In this document: positions 1 through 9,059 of the stretch, one piece after another | Layout of the letters: every line of letters begins with the position of its first letter | Position numbering within the stretch: position 1 is the stretch's first letter | NCBI RefSeq assembly: GCF_021347895.1 | Contig: NC_067120.1 | Span: forward strand, 14,121,361-14,185,360 | Length of the DNA: 64,000 nucleotides | Direction: 5' to 3' | Origin: Acanthochromis polyacanthus | Lineage: Eukaryota > Chordata > Actinopteri > Pomacentridae | Program-made: the position numbers and the translations under genes | Notes under the pieces: generated by a model | Database searches by the model: none | Told to the model about the DNA's origin: nothing | The model's input: only the letters and a program-made list of their open reading frames with translations

Positions 1-480
1 CTGTCGGGTAGGAGGCTGGTGCAGCCTGCTCTCTCCCTCCCCTTACTCACCTTCCATTTGCCCCGCTCCACTACTCACCTTCCTTTGGACAATTGCGCTT
101 TTTCCATAATCCCCGAAACCTAATAACAATTATTGAACATTTTGCGGTGCCTAAATGGACTGTCGTGTGTAACTGGAAAAACTACAACAAAAGGACTTTG
201 GGTTTTGGTTTGTTCATTTTAAGTTGAACATTTGGAATTAGTGCGTGTATTTTTAATGTAAATATTCACTGTACAATTGGGTTATTCTTTTTGTTTCTGT
301 TATCAACTATTCACCTTAATATATGGTACCATCACTTTAAAACTTACTTTGTGTCTTGTATTTACTGTTTTCCGCTCTCCAGTAGCCGTTCTTAGATCTT
401 CTGAACACTAGTCCAATTCTTGTGTTAATGTATTATTTAGTTACCCTATACGACCAGGTGTTGATATAATACTTGCTACA
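1..480 (+). repeat. 5' LTR, 3'-terminal part only
   Basis: Corresponds base for base to 7595-8074 and ends in CTTGCTACA, with a terminal CA as expected of an LTR. It is followed at once by a TGG-starting primer-binding region. The promoter part of this LTR lies left of the window. Confidence 0.93.
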
Positions 481-483
481 TTT

Positions 484-501
484 TGGCGAGCTAGCCAGGA
501 G
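484..501 (+). other. Putative primer-binding site
   Basis: It starts with TGG three bases after the LTR end, as expected for pairing with a tRNA 3' CCA. I could not match the remainder (TGGCGAGCTAGCCAGGAG) to a vertebrate tRNA acceptor end. The reverse complement contains GGCTAGCTC, which resembles the 5' D-arm region of some tRNAs rather than a 3' end, so the primer is unresolved. A near-copy of this stretch sits inside the LTR at about 7534-7560. Confidence 0.5.
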
Positions 502-580
502 AGTGGAAGGCACAGTAATAATTGAGTAATTTAATAATTTCAACTTGTTCATTCACACTCACCAGTCCTTGAGTATAAAC

Positions 581-2182
581 ATGGAGTTCTTTGAATCTCT
601 TGGAGTGAAAATTCCAAATGCTGTTTTGATCAATGGGGCCACAGATTCTGATTTGCGAGAAGATATTATCAGATACTTTGAATCAATAGGTGGAATAAAT
701 CAGAATTTCACAGTTAATGATATAAGTTCTGAATTTGTAGGCCGATATGTTGTTGAATTTAAGTCTGGTTCTGCTATTGGGCTTTTACCAACTTTGCCAT
801 ATACTTACACTTCAGATGAAGGTAACAAATTTTATATTGAAAGTTTGTCTGAGGTTTATGCTTCAAAAGGTTGTGCTTCAAAAACTGAAAATTTGATGAT
901 GGATGTGAAGACTATGGCTAAATTGTCTGGAAAGGAATATGGAGAAATACTTCAAGAAATGATGTCACAAATTAACAAATCCATTGTCGAGCTGAATCGT
1001 CCTGCCGCAGATGTCAATGCTGAAGAAGAGCAGTTAACCCCTCCTGTTTCAGTAAAGCAATCAGATTCTCCTGTTACCAACTTCCCGTCTGCCTCTAGGT
1101 CCAGTTTTGTTCCTCCAGATGATAGTAACCAGAGGGGAGAAAGGCGATCCACTCTAAACATGGCTGCCAGTGATCTCACCCCTCCTGAGGTGCAGCGTTA
1201 TGTTGTGGAACATGTTGTGAGGAGTGGAGATGGTGCACATTCATCCCATCGATTCCGGACATTCTCTGGGAAGGTGCCAAGGCCAGCGCATGAGACAGAC
1301 TATGATACCTGGAGGTCTGGAGTTGAATTAGTCCTGAGAGATCCAGCCATTTCGGATCTGCAACGTACCAGACTGATCAGGGATAGTCTGTTGCCTCCTG
1401 CTGCTGATATTGTTAAACATCTCAGTCCAGACACTTTGCCAGGGGTGTACTTACAACAGCTCGAATCTGCATATGGAACTGTGCAAGATGGAGATGAACT
1501 GTACGCAAAATTTCTCGATACTTACCAGGATGTGGGTGAAAAACCATCTACTTACTTACAGCGTCTTCAGGTGGCGTTGCAGCATGCGGTGAGGAGAGGA
1601 GGAGTTCCTGCAAGAGATGTTGATAAGCGTCTGTTAACCCAATTCTGCAGAGGTTGTTGGGACAATAATCTTATTGTGGAACTACAGCTAAAGCAGCGGA
1701 AAAATGACCCACCTCCATTTGCAGAACTTTTACTACTCCTTCGCACAGAGGAAGATCAAGATGCAACAAAGACGATGAGAATGAAGCAGCATCTGGGCGT
1801 GACAAAACATAAAATCTCAAATCAAGCACAACTTGTACGGGCTGAAGAGGAACCCAATTTGTGTTCTACAATCTCTTTATTCACTAAGCAGCTTACTGAA
1901 CAAATGTCTGCCATTCAGAAGCAACTTGCAATTCTCACGGCAAGTCAGACCAGAACTGCTCCAGATACCACCATAAAGACATTTGATAAATCAAAGCCTG
2001 GCAATCCAAAGTCATCTTCTCCAAAGCCAGGGTTTTGTTTCCGCTGCGGGGAAGATGGCCACATTAAGCCACAATGTGACAATGTTCCAAATTCATCCCT
2101 TGTGAATGCCAAAAGGAGACAGTTCAACAGCAAACAACAACAAAAGTGGCAGAAACCAAGCAAGTCTGGGCATTTAAACTAA
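581..2182 (+). CDS. gag: Gag polyprotein of Ty3/gypsy element (PNMA-like capsid)
   Basis: This encodes a 533-residue structural protein that would form the element's particle and bind its RNA. The frame is open further upstream, but the first ATG is at 581 (MEFFESLG). The N-terminal ~90 residues resemble the small N-terminal domain of PNMA proteins. Residues ~225-410 are a two-lobed capsid domain, entered by FSGKVPRP and containing a LESAYGT..DELYAKFLDTYQ stretch very like that of vertebrate PNMA proteins. Residues 486-499 are a CCHC zinc knuckle (CFRCGEDGHIKPQC), followed by a basic Gln-rich tail. The ORF is intact. It ends TAA 91 nt before the pol ATG and lies in a different frame from pol. 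Confidence 0.93.
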   Translation: MEFFESLGVKIPNAVLINGATDSDLREDIIRYFESIGGINQNFTVNDISSEFVGRYVVEFKSGSAIGLLPTLPYTYTSDEGNKFYIESLSEVYASKGCASKTENLMMDVKTMAKLSGKEYGEILQEMMSQINKSIVELNRPAADVNAEEEQLTPPVSVKQSDSPVTNFPSASRSSFVPPDDSNQRGERRSTLNMAASDLTPPEVQRYVVEHVVRSGDGAHSSHRFRTFSGKVPRPAHETDYDTWRSGVELVLRDPAISDLQRTRLIRDSLLPPAADIVKHLSPDTLPGVYLQQLESAYGTVQDGDELYAKFLDTYQDVGEKPSTYLQRLQVALQHAVRRGGVPARDVDKRLLTQFCRGCWDNNLIVELQLKQRKNDPPPFAELLLLLRTEEDQDATKTMRMKQHLGVTKHKISNQAQLVRAEEEPNLCSTISLFTKQLTEQMSAIQKQLAILTASQTRTAPDTTIKTFDKSKPGNPKSSSPKPGFCFRCGEDGHIKPQCDNVPNSSLVNAKRRQFNSKQQQKWQKPSKSGHLN

Positions 2183-2273
2183 TTTCAGCTCCTGCTGAGG
2201 GACTATCAGGAGCTGTGCAGGACCAACCCTGTCCCGTAACAAAGAAAGCAAAGAAACTGTCCAGTGTGTTGAA

Positions 2274-5200
2274 ATGCAGTCAAACATGAAAGCAAAGAGA
2301 AGATTGCCAAAAGGATTGGTCGGTTCCCGATGTACTGCGGACATTACTGTCGCTGGTCAAACTTGCTTGTGTCTCCTCGATACTGGTTCGCAAGTAACCA
2401 CCATTCCCGTGTCATTCTACAATGAACATTTGTTTGATCAGCCTATTTATTCACTTAATGAGCTACTCCATATCGAAGGTGCAGCGGGTCAGAATGTTCC
2501 ATACCTTGGATATGTTGAGACAACCATAACATTTCCAGAAGATTTTCTTGGAACAAATTTTGACATTCAGACACTCGCACTTGTGGTTCCAGATATTAGA
2601 CCCGGTTTCCCGAATTCAGTGTTAATTGGCATGAACACTCTTGAAGTCCTTTACGACCAGTTTTGCAGCAGTGATTCTCACGCCTTCCAGCCAAGTTCAC
2701 AAGGCTACAAAGTTGTTTTACAAACTCTGCAGCTAAAGCACCAAAGCAATGTTGAAGATCACATTGGACTTGTCATTCTGGGTAGCAAGGCTCCTGTGTT
2801 CATTCCAGCTGGTCGCACAATGGTACTCGAAGGCTTAGCAAAGGTGTCAACTCCTACAACCAGTCAGTCCGCAATCGTTCAGCACCCGGATTCAGGCCTG
2901 CCGGGTGGCTTGTGCGTTAGCAGCTGCTTGGTTTCCTTGTCTTCTCACTTACCACACAAAGTTCCGGTTGTGGTGACCAATGAGTCTGAGCAAGATGTCT
3001 GCATTCCTCCATCTTCCGTGATTGCAGATCTTGACACTTATGAATGTACCATCTCTGACCACCATGTAGTCAATAAACCATTACAGAGTCAATCGACTCT
3101 ATTGACTTTCAACTTTGGTGACAGTCCAGTCTCCGCTGAGTGGCGAGAACGTATCACTGCTAAATTGAATGCCATGCCGGAGGTGTTTGCACATCATAAT
3201 CTCGACTTCGGGTGTACCAGCCATGTTAAACACCACATTAACCTCCATGATAATACCCCTTTCAAGCATCGTGCACGCCCTATTCACCCAAATGACATTG
3301 AAGCAGTACGGAAACATCTACAAGAGCTTCTTAATGCTGGTGTGATAAGGGAATCTGAATCTTCATTTTCATCTCCTATTGTAGTTGTGAAAAAGAAGAA
3401 TGGAGAAATTCGGTTGTGTATTGATTACCGGAAATTGAATTTACAAACTATTAAAGATGCCTATCCCTTACCAAATTTGGAAGAGTCTTTTTCCGCGCTG
3501 AATGGCGCTAAATGGTTCTCAGTCCTTGACCTCAAGTCAGGCTATTACCAGATTGAAATGTGTGAAGAAGATAAGGCTAAAACCGCCTTTGTCACTCCCC
3601 TGGGGTTTTGGGAATTCAATCGAATGCCCCAGGGTGTTACCAACGCGCCTTCAACATTTCAACGCCTGATGGAAAAGTGCATGGGAAGTATGCATTTGAA
3701 GGAGGTTCTGGTATTTATTGACGATCTAATAATCTTTGCTGACACCCTTGAGGAGCATGAACGCCGCTTACTGCGAGTGCTTGACAGGCTCAAAGAGTAC
3801 GGACTCAAACTCTCACCAGATAAGTGCAAGTTTCTACAGACATCAGTACGGTACTTGGGTCATGTGGTTTCCGAAAAAGGTGTTGAGACGGATCCTGCCA
3901 AGGTTGCCGCCCTGAAATCCTGGCCAATTCCATACAATCTCAAAACCTTGCGCTCATTCTTGGGCTTCGCAGGATATTACCGGCGCTTCATAAAAGGTTA
4001 TGCTGCCATTGTGAAGCCACTCAACAACCTGACCCGAGGTTACCCACCTGTTCGGAAGTCTACTAAGAACAACGCCTTTAAACCACTCTTCGATCCGAAA
4101 CAGTCTTTCGGCGCTCGATGGAGTCCTCAATGCCAGCAGGCCTTTACCACTCTCATCGATAAACTCACCACTGCTCCTGTATTGGGATTCGCTAATCCGT
4201 CGTTGCCATACATTCTTCATACAGACGCTAGCACGACTGGTCTTGGAGCAGCCCTTTACCAGGAACAGGAAGGAGCCCTGAGAGTGATTGCCTTCGCCAG
4301 CAGAGGGTTGTCACAAAGCGAAAGTCGCTATCCAGCACACAAGCTGGAATTTCTGGCCCTTAAATGGAGCGTAACAGAAAAGTTTCAGGATTACCTATAT
4401 GGAGCAAACTTTACGGTAGTTACTGATAGTAATCCTCTTACTTACCTCTTAACATCCGCAAAGCTTGATGCCACTAGTCATCGTTGGCTGGCTGCTCTAT
4501 CGACGTTTTCATTTAAGATCCAGTACAGAGCTGGGAAGCAGAATTTGGATGCGGATGCGCTTTCCCGCAGGCCTCACAGCAGTCTCAGTCCAGAGACGGT
4601 ACAAAAGGATGACGAGCTCCTTCACCAGTTTACCAAGCAACATCTTCCAGATAGTGATGAGAACATCTCACCTGAAGTTGTGGAAGCAGTGTGCCAGAGC
4701 AGTCTTTTCCGAACTCAGGCTGACACGTCACTGGTCGAATCTCTTTCTATCATGGCTGAATCAGTTTCTGATGCTTTTTCGGAAGATTTTCAAGGCCTTC
4801 CAGTTGCCCCTGCACTATCTCACCCTGAACTCCGAGATAAGCAAAGGGCTGATCCAAGCATTCGGGAGGTAATCCATCAATTGGAAACTGGTGAGAACAT
4901 TCCTCCAACAGCTAGAGAAGAGTTGCCTGAGCTTTCATTTCTCCTGAGAGAACTGAGTAAGTTAGAAATTCTCGATGGCATCTTATATCGCAAACGGCAA
5001 GACAATGAGCAGCCATCTTACCAACTTGTTCTGCCTGAAGAACTCCGTTCAACTGTTCTCCAGAGCCTGCATGACCATATGGGCCACATGGGGATAGAGC
5101 GTACTCTCGATCTGGCTCGAACCCGGTTTTACTGGCCCAAAATGGCCGCTGATGTTGAGCGTAAAGTCAAGACCTGTGGACGTTGTGTGCGTCGGAAGGC

Positions 5201-6740
5201 ATTACCAGAAAAAGCAGCCCCTCTTGTCAGCATTCGAACATCCCGCCCATTGGAACTTCTTTGCATGGATTTCCTCAGTATAGAACCGGACACAAGTAAC
5301 ACCAAAGATGTTCTGGTACTTACCGATCATTTTACAAAGTTCGCTGTGGCAATTCCAACAGCCAATCAGAAGGCGAAGACTGTGGCCAAATGCCTCATGG
5401 ACAATTTCATCATCTACTACGGTATTCCGGAAAGGTTACATACCGATCAAGGCCCAGACTTTGAGTCTAAGTTGATTCATGAACTTTGTACTGTTGTTGG
5501 AATTCAGAAGTGTCGAACAACACCTTACCATCCTCGAGGCAATCCTGTTGAGAGATTTAACAGGACTTTGTTAAACATGCTGGGGACTCTGGAGACTAAA
5601 CAAAAATCCAAGTGGCGTGAGTTTGTCAAACCGTTGGTGCATGCCTATAACTGCACGAGAAATGAAGTTACCGGATTCACTCCCTATGAGTTAATGTTCG
5701 GGAGGTCCCCTCGCCTTCCTGTGGATCTGGCCTTCGGATTACCTGTGCACAAAAAGAAGTACCAACCACACACTCAGTATGTACAAGACCTTAAGTCAAG
5801 ACTTGAAGAAAGCTACAAAATTGCCTCCAAAAACGTTGCAAAAAGCAACGACCGAAATAAGGTTCGATTCGATAAAAATGTCAGACCGTCTCAGCTTGAA
5901 GTTGGTGACAGAGTGCTCGTTCGCAATGTCCGGATAAGAGGGAAGCACAAACTCAGTGACAAATGGGAACCAGATGTCTACATCGTTGAGAAAAGAGCTG
6001 GAGACTTACCTGTGTATACTGTAAAACCTGAAGGGAAAGATGGTGCAACACGTACTTTACATCGTGATTTGTTGTTGCCATGTGGTTTTCTCCCGGAAGC
6101 AGATCTGGATGCAAGTCCTGACTTACTTCCTGTTGTAGAACCCAGAATAACTCGTCAGAAAACTCGAGCCCTGCTCCACTCTAAAGAGTCTGAGGAGGAC
6201 GCAGAGCAACTGGAGGAAACATCTGTCTATCTGATTCCGAGTCCAGTGCAGTTTTCAGTGGAGAAATTCCAAGCTCCAGAGAATGTAACCTTCCCGGTTT
6301 CTGAAGCTATTCCGGAAATAAACTCACCTGAATCCTTACCTGACCCTGAAGGAGATTTACCTAAAACCTTACCTTTTACTGAAAATGTCTTACCTGCAGT
6401 TGATTTTGATCCTGTAGAGGAAACCTTACCTGAAATGCTATCTGTTGACTTACCTAGTTCTGAAGGTCCAAATGTTGCCAATGCACCTGTGGAAGAAGAA
6501 CCTGAAGAAGTTAACAATCTTGAATCTAATTTGGCAAACCCGACAAATCTTGAAAGCATAAACGACTTACCTGATAATGATAAAGAAAGCATAAATGACC
6601 AACCGATTGAGCCCAGTCTTAGACGCTCAAATCGTTCTAGACAACCACCTAAGAGACTAAACTATGTTTCATTTGGAAATCCCTTGATTTCAGTCATCCA
6701 GACTTTGTTACACAGTTTGTCCGACGCTTTGGGCACATAA
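2274..6740 (+). CDS. pol: Pol polyprotein (protease, RT, RNase H, integrase)
   Basis: This is an intact 1488-residue Pol that would process the polyproteins, copy the RNA and integrate the cDNA. Domains in order: aspartic protease with LDTGS (D36); reverse transcriptase from about residue 330 to 600 with VFIDDL (D483, D484); RNase H beginning at D651 (HTDASTTGLGAAL); integrase zinc finger with H933/H938 and C968/C971; integrase core D999, D1058, E1093; a basic C-terminal module (about 1200-1290); and a Pro/Glu-rich acidic tail of irregular LP-containing units. The D1058-E1093 interval has 34 residues, one fewer than the usual DD35E. The first in-frame ATG is at 2274. The frame is open upstream only to a TGA at 2196-2198, so a direct Gag-Pol fusion is not encoded. 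Confidence 0.96.
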   Translation: MQSNMKAKRRLPKGLVGSRCTADITVAGQTCLCLLDTGSQVTTIPVSFYNEHLFDQPIYSLNELLHIEGAAGQNVPYLGYVETTITFPEDFLGTNFDIQTLALVVPDIRPGFPNSVLIGMNTLEVLYDQFCSSDSHAFQPSSQGYKVVLQTLQLKHQSNVEDHIGLVILGSKAPVFIPAGRTMVLEGLAKVSTPTTSQSAIVQHPDSGLPGGLCVSSCLVSLSSHLPHKVPVVVTNESEQDVCIPPSSVIADLDTYECTISDHHVVNKPLQSQSTLLTFNFGDSPVSAEWRERITAKLNAMPEVFAHHNLDFGCTSHVKHHINLHDNTPFKHRARPIHPNDIEAVRKHLQELLNAGVIRESESSFSSPIVVVKKKNGEIRLCIDYRKLNLQTIKDAYPLPNLEESFSALNGAKWFSVLDLKSGYYQIEMCEEDKAKTAFVTPLGFWEFNRMPQGVTNAPSTFQRLMEKCMGSMHLKEVLVFIDDLIIFADTLEEHERRLLRVLDRLKEYGLKLSPDKCKFLQTSVRYLGHVVSEKGVETDPAKVAALKSWPIPYNLKTLRSFLGFAGYYRRFIKGYAAIVKPLNNLTRGYPPVRKSTKNNAFKPLFDPKQSFGARWSPQCQQAFTTLIDKLTTAPVLGFANPSLPYILHTDASTTGLGAALYQEQEGALRVIAFASRGLSQSESRYPAHKLEFLALKWSVTEKFQDYLYGANFTVVTDSNPLTYLLTSAKLDATSHRWLAALSTFSFKIQYRAGKQNLDADALSRRPHSSLSPETVQKDDELLHQFTKQHLPDSDENISPEVVEAVCQSSLFRTQADTSLVESLSIMAESVSDAFSEDFQGLPVAPALSHPELRDKQRADPSIREVIHQLETGENIPPTAREELPELSFLLRELSKLEILDGILYRKRQDNEQPSYQLVLPEELRSTVLQSLHDHMGHMGIERTLDLARTRFYWPKMAADVERKVKTCGRCVRRKALPEKAAPLVSIRTSRPLELLCMDFLSIEPDTSNTKDVLVLTDHFTKFAVAIPTANQKAKTVAKCLMDNFIIYYGIPERLHTDQGPDFESKLIHELCTVVGIQKCRTTPYHPRGNPVERFNRTLLNMLGTLETKQKSKWREFVKPLVHAYNCTRNEVTGFTPYELMFGRSPRLPVDLAFGLPVHKKKYQPHTQYVQDLKSRLEESYKIASKNVAKSNDRNKVRFDKNVRPSQLEVGDRVLVRNVRIRGKHKLSDKWEPDVYIVEKRAGDLPVYTVKPEGKDGATRTLHRDLLLPCGFLPEADLDASPDLLPVVEPRITRQKTRALLHSKESEEDAEQLEETSVYLIPSPVQFSVEKFQAPENVTFPVSEAIPEINSPESLPDPEGDLPKTLPFTENVLPAVDFDPVEETLPEMLSVDLPSSEGPNVANAPVEEEPEEVNNLESNLANPTNLESINDLPDNDKESINDQPIEPSLRRSNRSRQPPKRLNYVSFGNPLISVIQTLLHSLSDALGT

Positions 6741-6784
6741 ATTAATTAGCTCAACCGTAGTATGCAACGGGACGTGCATAGATT

Positions 6785-6797
6785 AAAGGGGGGAGGG
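6785..6797 (+). other. Polypurine tract
   Basis: An uninterrupted purine run, AAAGGGGGGAGGG, lies immediately before the TGTAAC that opens the 3' LTR. This is the expected plus-strand primer. It also supports setting the LTR start at 6798 rather than at the second TGTAAC at 7587. Confidence 0.85.
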
Positions 6798-6905
6798 TGT
6801 AACCCTGGGTTAAACACACTTTTAGTTAAGAATTTAAAATTCCCACCCCTTTTTCAAGTCCCTGAATGCATCACATTCACCTGAGTGATCACCTGGCTTC
6901 TCCAG

Positions 6906-6935
6906 CCAATCCCATGTTTTGGAGGGAATATATAT
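6906..6935 (+). promoter_or_regulatory. LTR core promoter (CCAAT and TATA)
   Basis: CCAAT at 6906-6910 and TATATATG from 6929 lie about 20 bp apart in the U3-like first part of the LTR, as expected for a pol II LTR promoter. The spacing is seen directly; activity is inferred. Confidence 0.5.
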
Positions 6936-7391
6936 GCTGCCTCACTTCCTCTCCAGTCAGTTGTGTGGGGAGAGGAGCTGAGGAAGCAGCTGTACAGGTC
7001 AGTTCCCAAACAAACACAGTCAAAAAGAAACATTTTGGTTTAAACTAATACATAAAATGCCAAATTACAGAGCTTTACTCTGGGATGTGAGGATTGGTGG
7101 GACCCAATGCCATTTTGTGCAAATCTGATCATTGGAATTGGTGAGTGTGAATTGTTTGATGTCTTGTTTTGTGTGAACAATGAGTTAGCTCTGCTGGGCC
7201 ATGCGGTAGCATTAGCAGCTAATGCTAACATGCTAACCCAGGTGTCCTAGGCCTTAGGCCAAGATCTATTATAGATTTCTATGTGTTTAGCCTATTGTTC
7301 TTAAATGCTAACATTAGTTTAGCATTTAGCATTTTTCAGACTTTTGGTTTTTGAGTCTGTTTTATTGGAATGAATTTATTTGAATGAATTG

Positions 7392-7397
7392 AATAAA
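7392..7397 (+). terminator. LTR polyadenylation signal
   Basis: An AATAAA hexamer about 460 bp downstream of the LTR TATA box. It is the only canonical signal I noticed in the LTR and is probably used for the element's transcript. Confidence 0.5.
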
Positions 7398-8089
7398 TAC
7401 ACCATGGTATTAGTGATTTTAAAAGGTTTGGATAGTGTACACTAAGTTATGGAACTTGAACTCTGGTTTTATGAGTTTTCATTTTGGCCTTGTTTTACAG
7501 GCCAGGTACCTTTACCCTTTATGGGTTAATTCGATGGCGAGCTAGTGATCCACGGCCAGGAGCCAGAAGAACCCTCAGTCCGTCTCTGTAACACCTGTCG
7601 GGTAGGAGGCTGGTGCAGCCTGCTCTCTCCCTCCCCTTACTCACCTTCCATTTGCCCCGCTCCACTACTCACCTTCCTTTGGACAATTGCGCTTTTTCCA
7701 TAATCCCCGAAACCTAATAACAATTATTGAACATTTTGCGGTGCCTAAATGGACTGTCGTGTGTAACTGGAAAAACTACAACAAAAGGACTTTGGGTTTT
7801 GGTTTGTTCATTTTAAGTTGAACATTTGGAATTAGTGCGTGTATTTTTAATGTAAATATTCACTGTACAATTGGGTTATTCTTTTTGTTTCTGTTATCAA
7901 CTATTCACCTTAATATATGGTACCATCACTTTAAAACTTACTTTGTGTCTTGTATTTACTGTTTTCCGCTCTCCAGTAGCCGTTCTTAGATCTTCTGAAC
8001 ACTAGTCCAATTCTTGTGTTAATGTATTATTTAGTTACCCTATACGACCAGGTGTTGATATAATACTTGCTACATATATGTATGAAAAA

Positions 8090-9050
8090 AAAAACAGCAT
8101 ACACTGGATGAAAATTATTTTTTTGTTATACTTTGTCAAACAAATAATTCATTCTCTTTAAAATAGTAGTGACAGATAAAAGTGATATATTTGTACACAA
8201 GGGCAAGGTAAAATATCAATAGAGGTTTTTGCATGCGTTGCCAGTTTCAAATTCCCTCTCAAAATTTCAGCATGTTTATCTTCCAGCACTCTTTGATATG
8301 ATGCAGAATTCAAAATTGGATCAATGACTGGAAGGTGCCCAGTCCAAACAACCCCAAACCATAACATTTCCACCACCATGCTTCATCGTTTGAATGAGCT
8401 TCTTCTCCTGAAAAACTGTCTTTGGTCTCCATCTAACATATCTGTTGTTACTGTGGCCAGACAACTTTGTCATTGATTTTTCTGTCCAGAGCACAATAAA
8501 TCAAAAGGTTCTGATCTTTGCCTGCATGTCCACTGACAACATGTAGCTTTGCTCATATTTTGTTTTTGGACAGCTAAGGCTTTTCCTTGCATTCTTCCCA
8601 AGCAGGTCAAATTTGTGGCATCTCTTTCTCACTGTAGGCAGCTTTTTGATACCATCAATTTCAAGAGTTACCTGCAAATCCTGTAATTTTGGGGTTCTAA
8701 GAGACTTCTTGTTGCATCAGACATTCTGCTCCTGGACTCCTGGACTCGGAGGCAAACTGACAGTTGTTTGCAATCCACACTACTTGCAGTAGATGATGTT
8801 CCTTAAATGTCTGATTTCGAAATCATTTGAAAGTCTTTTTGAACTGCTTGCTGGACTCATAGACAAGGCCCTTTTTCTTGTGGCCATGGGGAGCATTTTG
8901 GATCTTGGCATGATGGCACTTCACACGTCAGTAGCAAACACCAAGCCCTTGATGTCAGAGTTTTCATCGAGTATGACCACCTTGAAGTTTTATGGCTCAC
9001 AAACTGACGAGCAACCACAGTTAACGTTTACGTCCATGTCTGCTCAGACT
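8090..9050 (-). pseudogene. Decayed Tc1-like transposase relic
   Basis: On the minus strand, around 8310-8440, the Tc1/mariner signature HGGGNVMVWGC is readable. It is preceded in frame by an Arg/Lys-rich stretch (RYVRWRPKTVFQEKK). After a frameshift it continues as GHLPVIDPILNSASYQ, ending near 8158. The N-terminal half is broken by stops and frameshifts and cannot be followed with confidence beyond about 8500. The rest to about 9050 is probably the same relic. It is clearly non-functional. The young LTR element ends just to its left. Confidence 0.7.
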
Positions 9051-9059
9051 CATGTAATA

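Larger units (their letters stand above)
1..8074 (+). mobile_element. Ty3/gypsy LTR retrotransposon, nearly full length, young
   Basis: The order partial LTR - primer-binding region - gag - pol (PR-RT-RH-IN) - polypurine tract - LTR defines a Ty3/gypsy (Metaviridae-type) element. The window begins inside the 5' LTR. Positions 1-480 match 7595-8074 with no difference or indel that I could find by eye. Both gag and pol are open from ATG to stop, so the copy looks recently inserted and possibly autonomous. If the LTR is 6798-8074 (1277 bp), about 797 bp of the 5' LTR lies outside the window and the whole element would be about 8.87 kb. The target-site duplication cannot be tested because the left flank is missing. 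No env-like ORF follows pol. Confidence 0.95.
6798..8074 (+). repeat. 3' LTR, complete (1277 bp)
   Basis: It begins TGTAACCC directly after the polypurine tract and ends CTTGCTACA (TG...CA). It contains a CCAAT at 6906-6910, a TATATA at 6929-6934 and an AATAAA at 7392-7397, so U3, R and U5 can be placed roughly. It also holds a second copy of the post-LTR leader sequence (about 7534-7560). Its last 488 bp (7587-8074) again start TGTAAC and end in CA, so it may be composite. The 480 bp that can be compared with the 5' LTR are identical. Confidence 0.85.

Noticed and set aside
7587..8074. Short LTR of 488 bp (TGTAAC...CTTGCTACA) as the true LTR
   Set aside because: The polypurine tract, TATA box and AATAAA all place the LTR start at 6798. 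No purine tract precedes 7587. Kept as an alternative in the findings because the 5' LTR start is outside the window.
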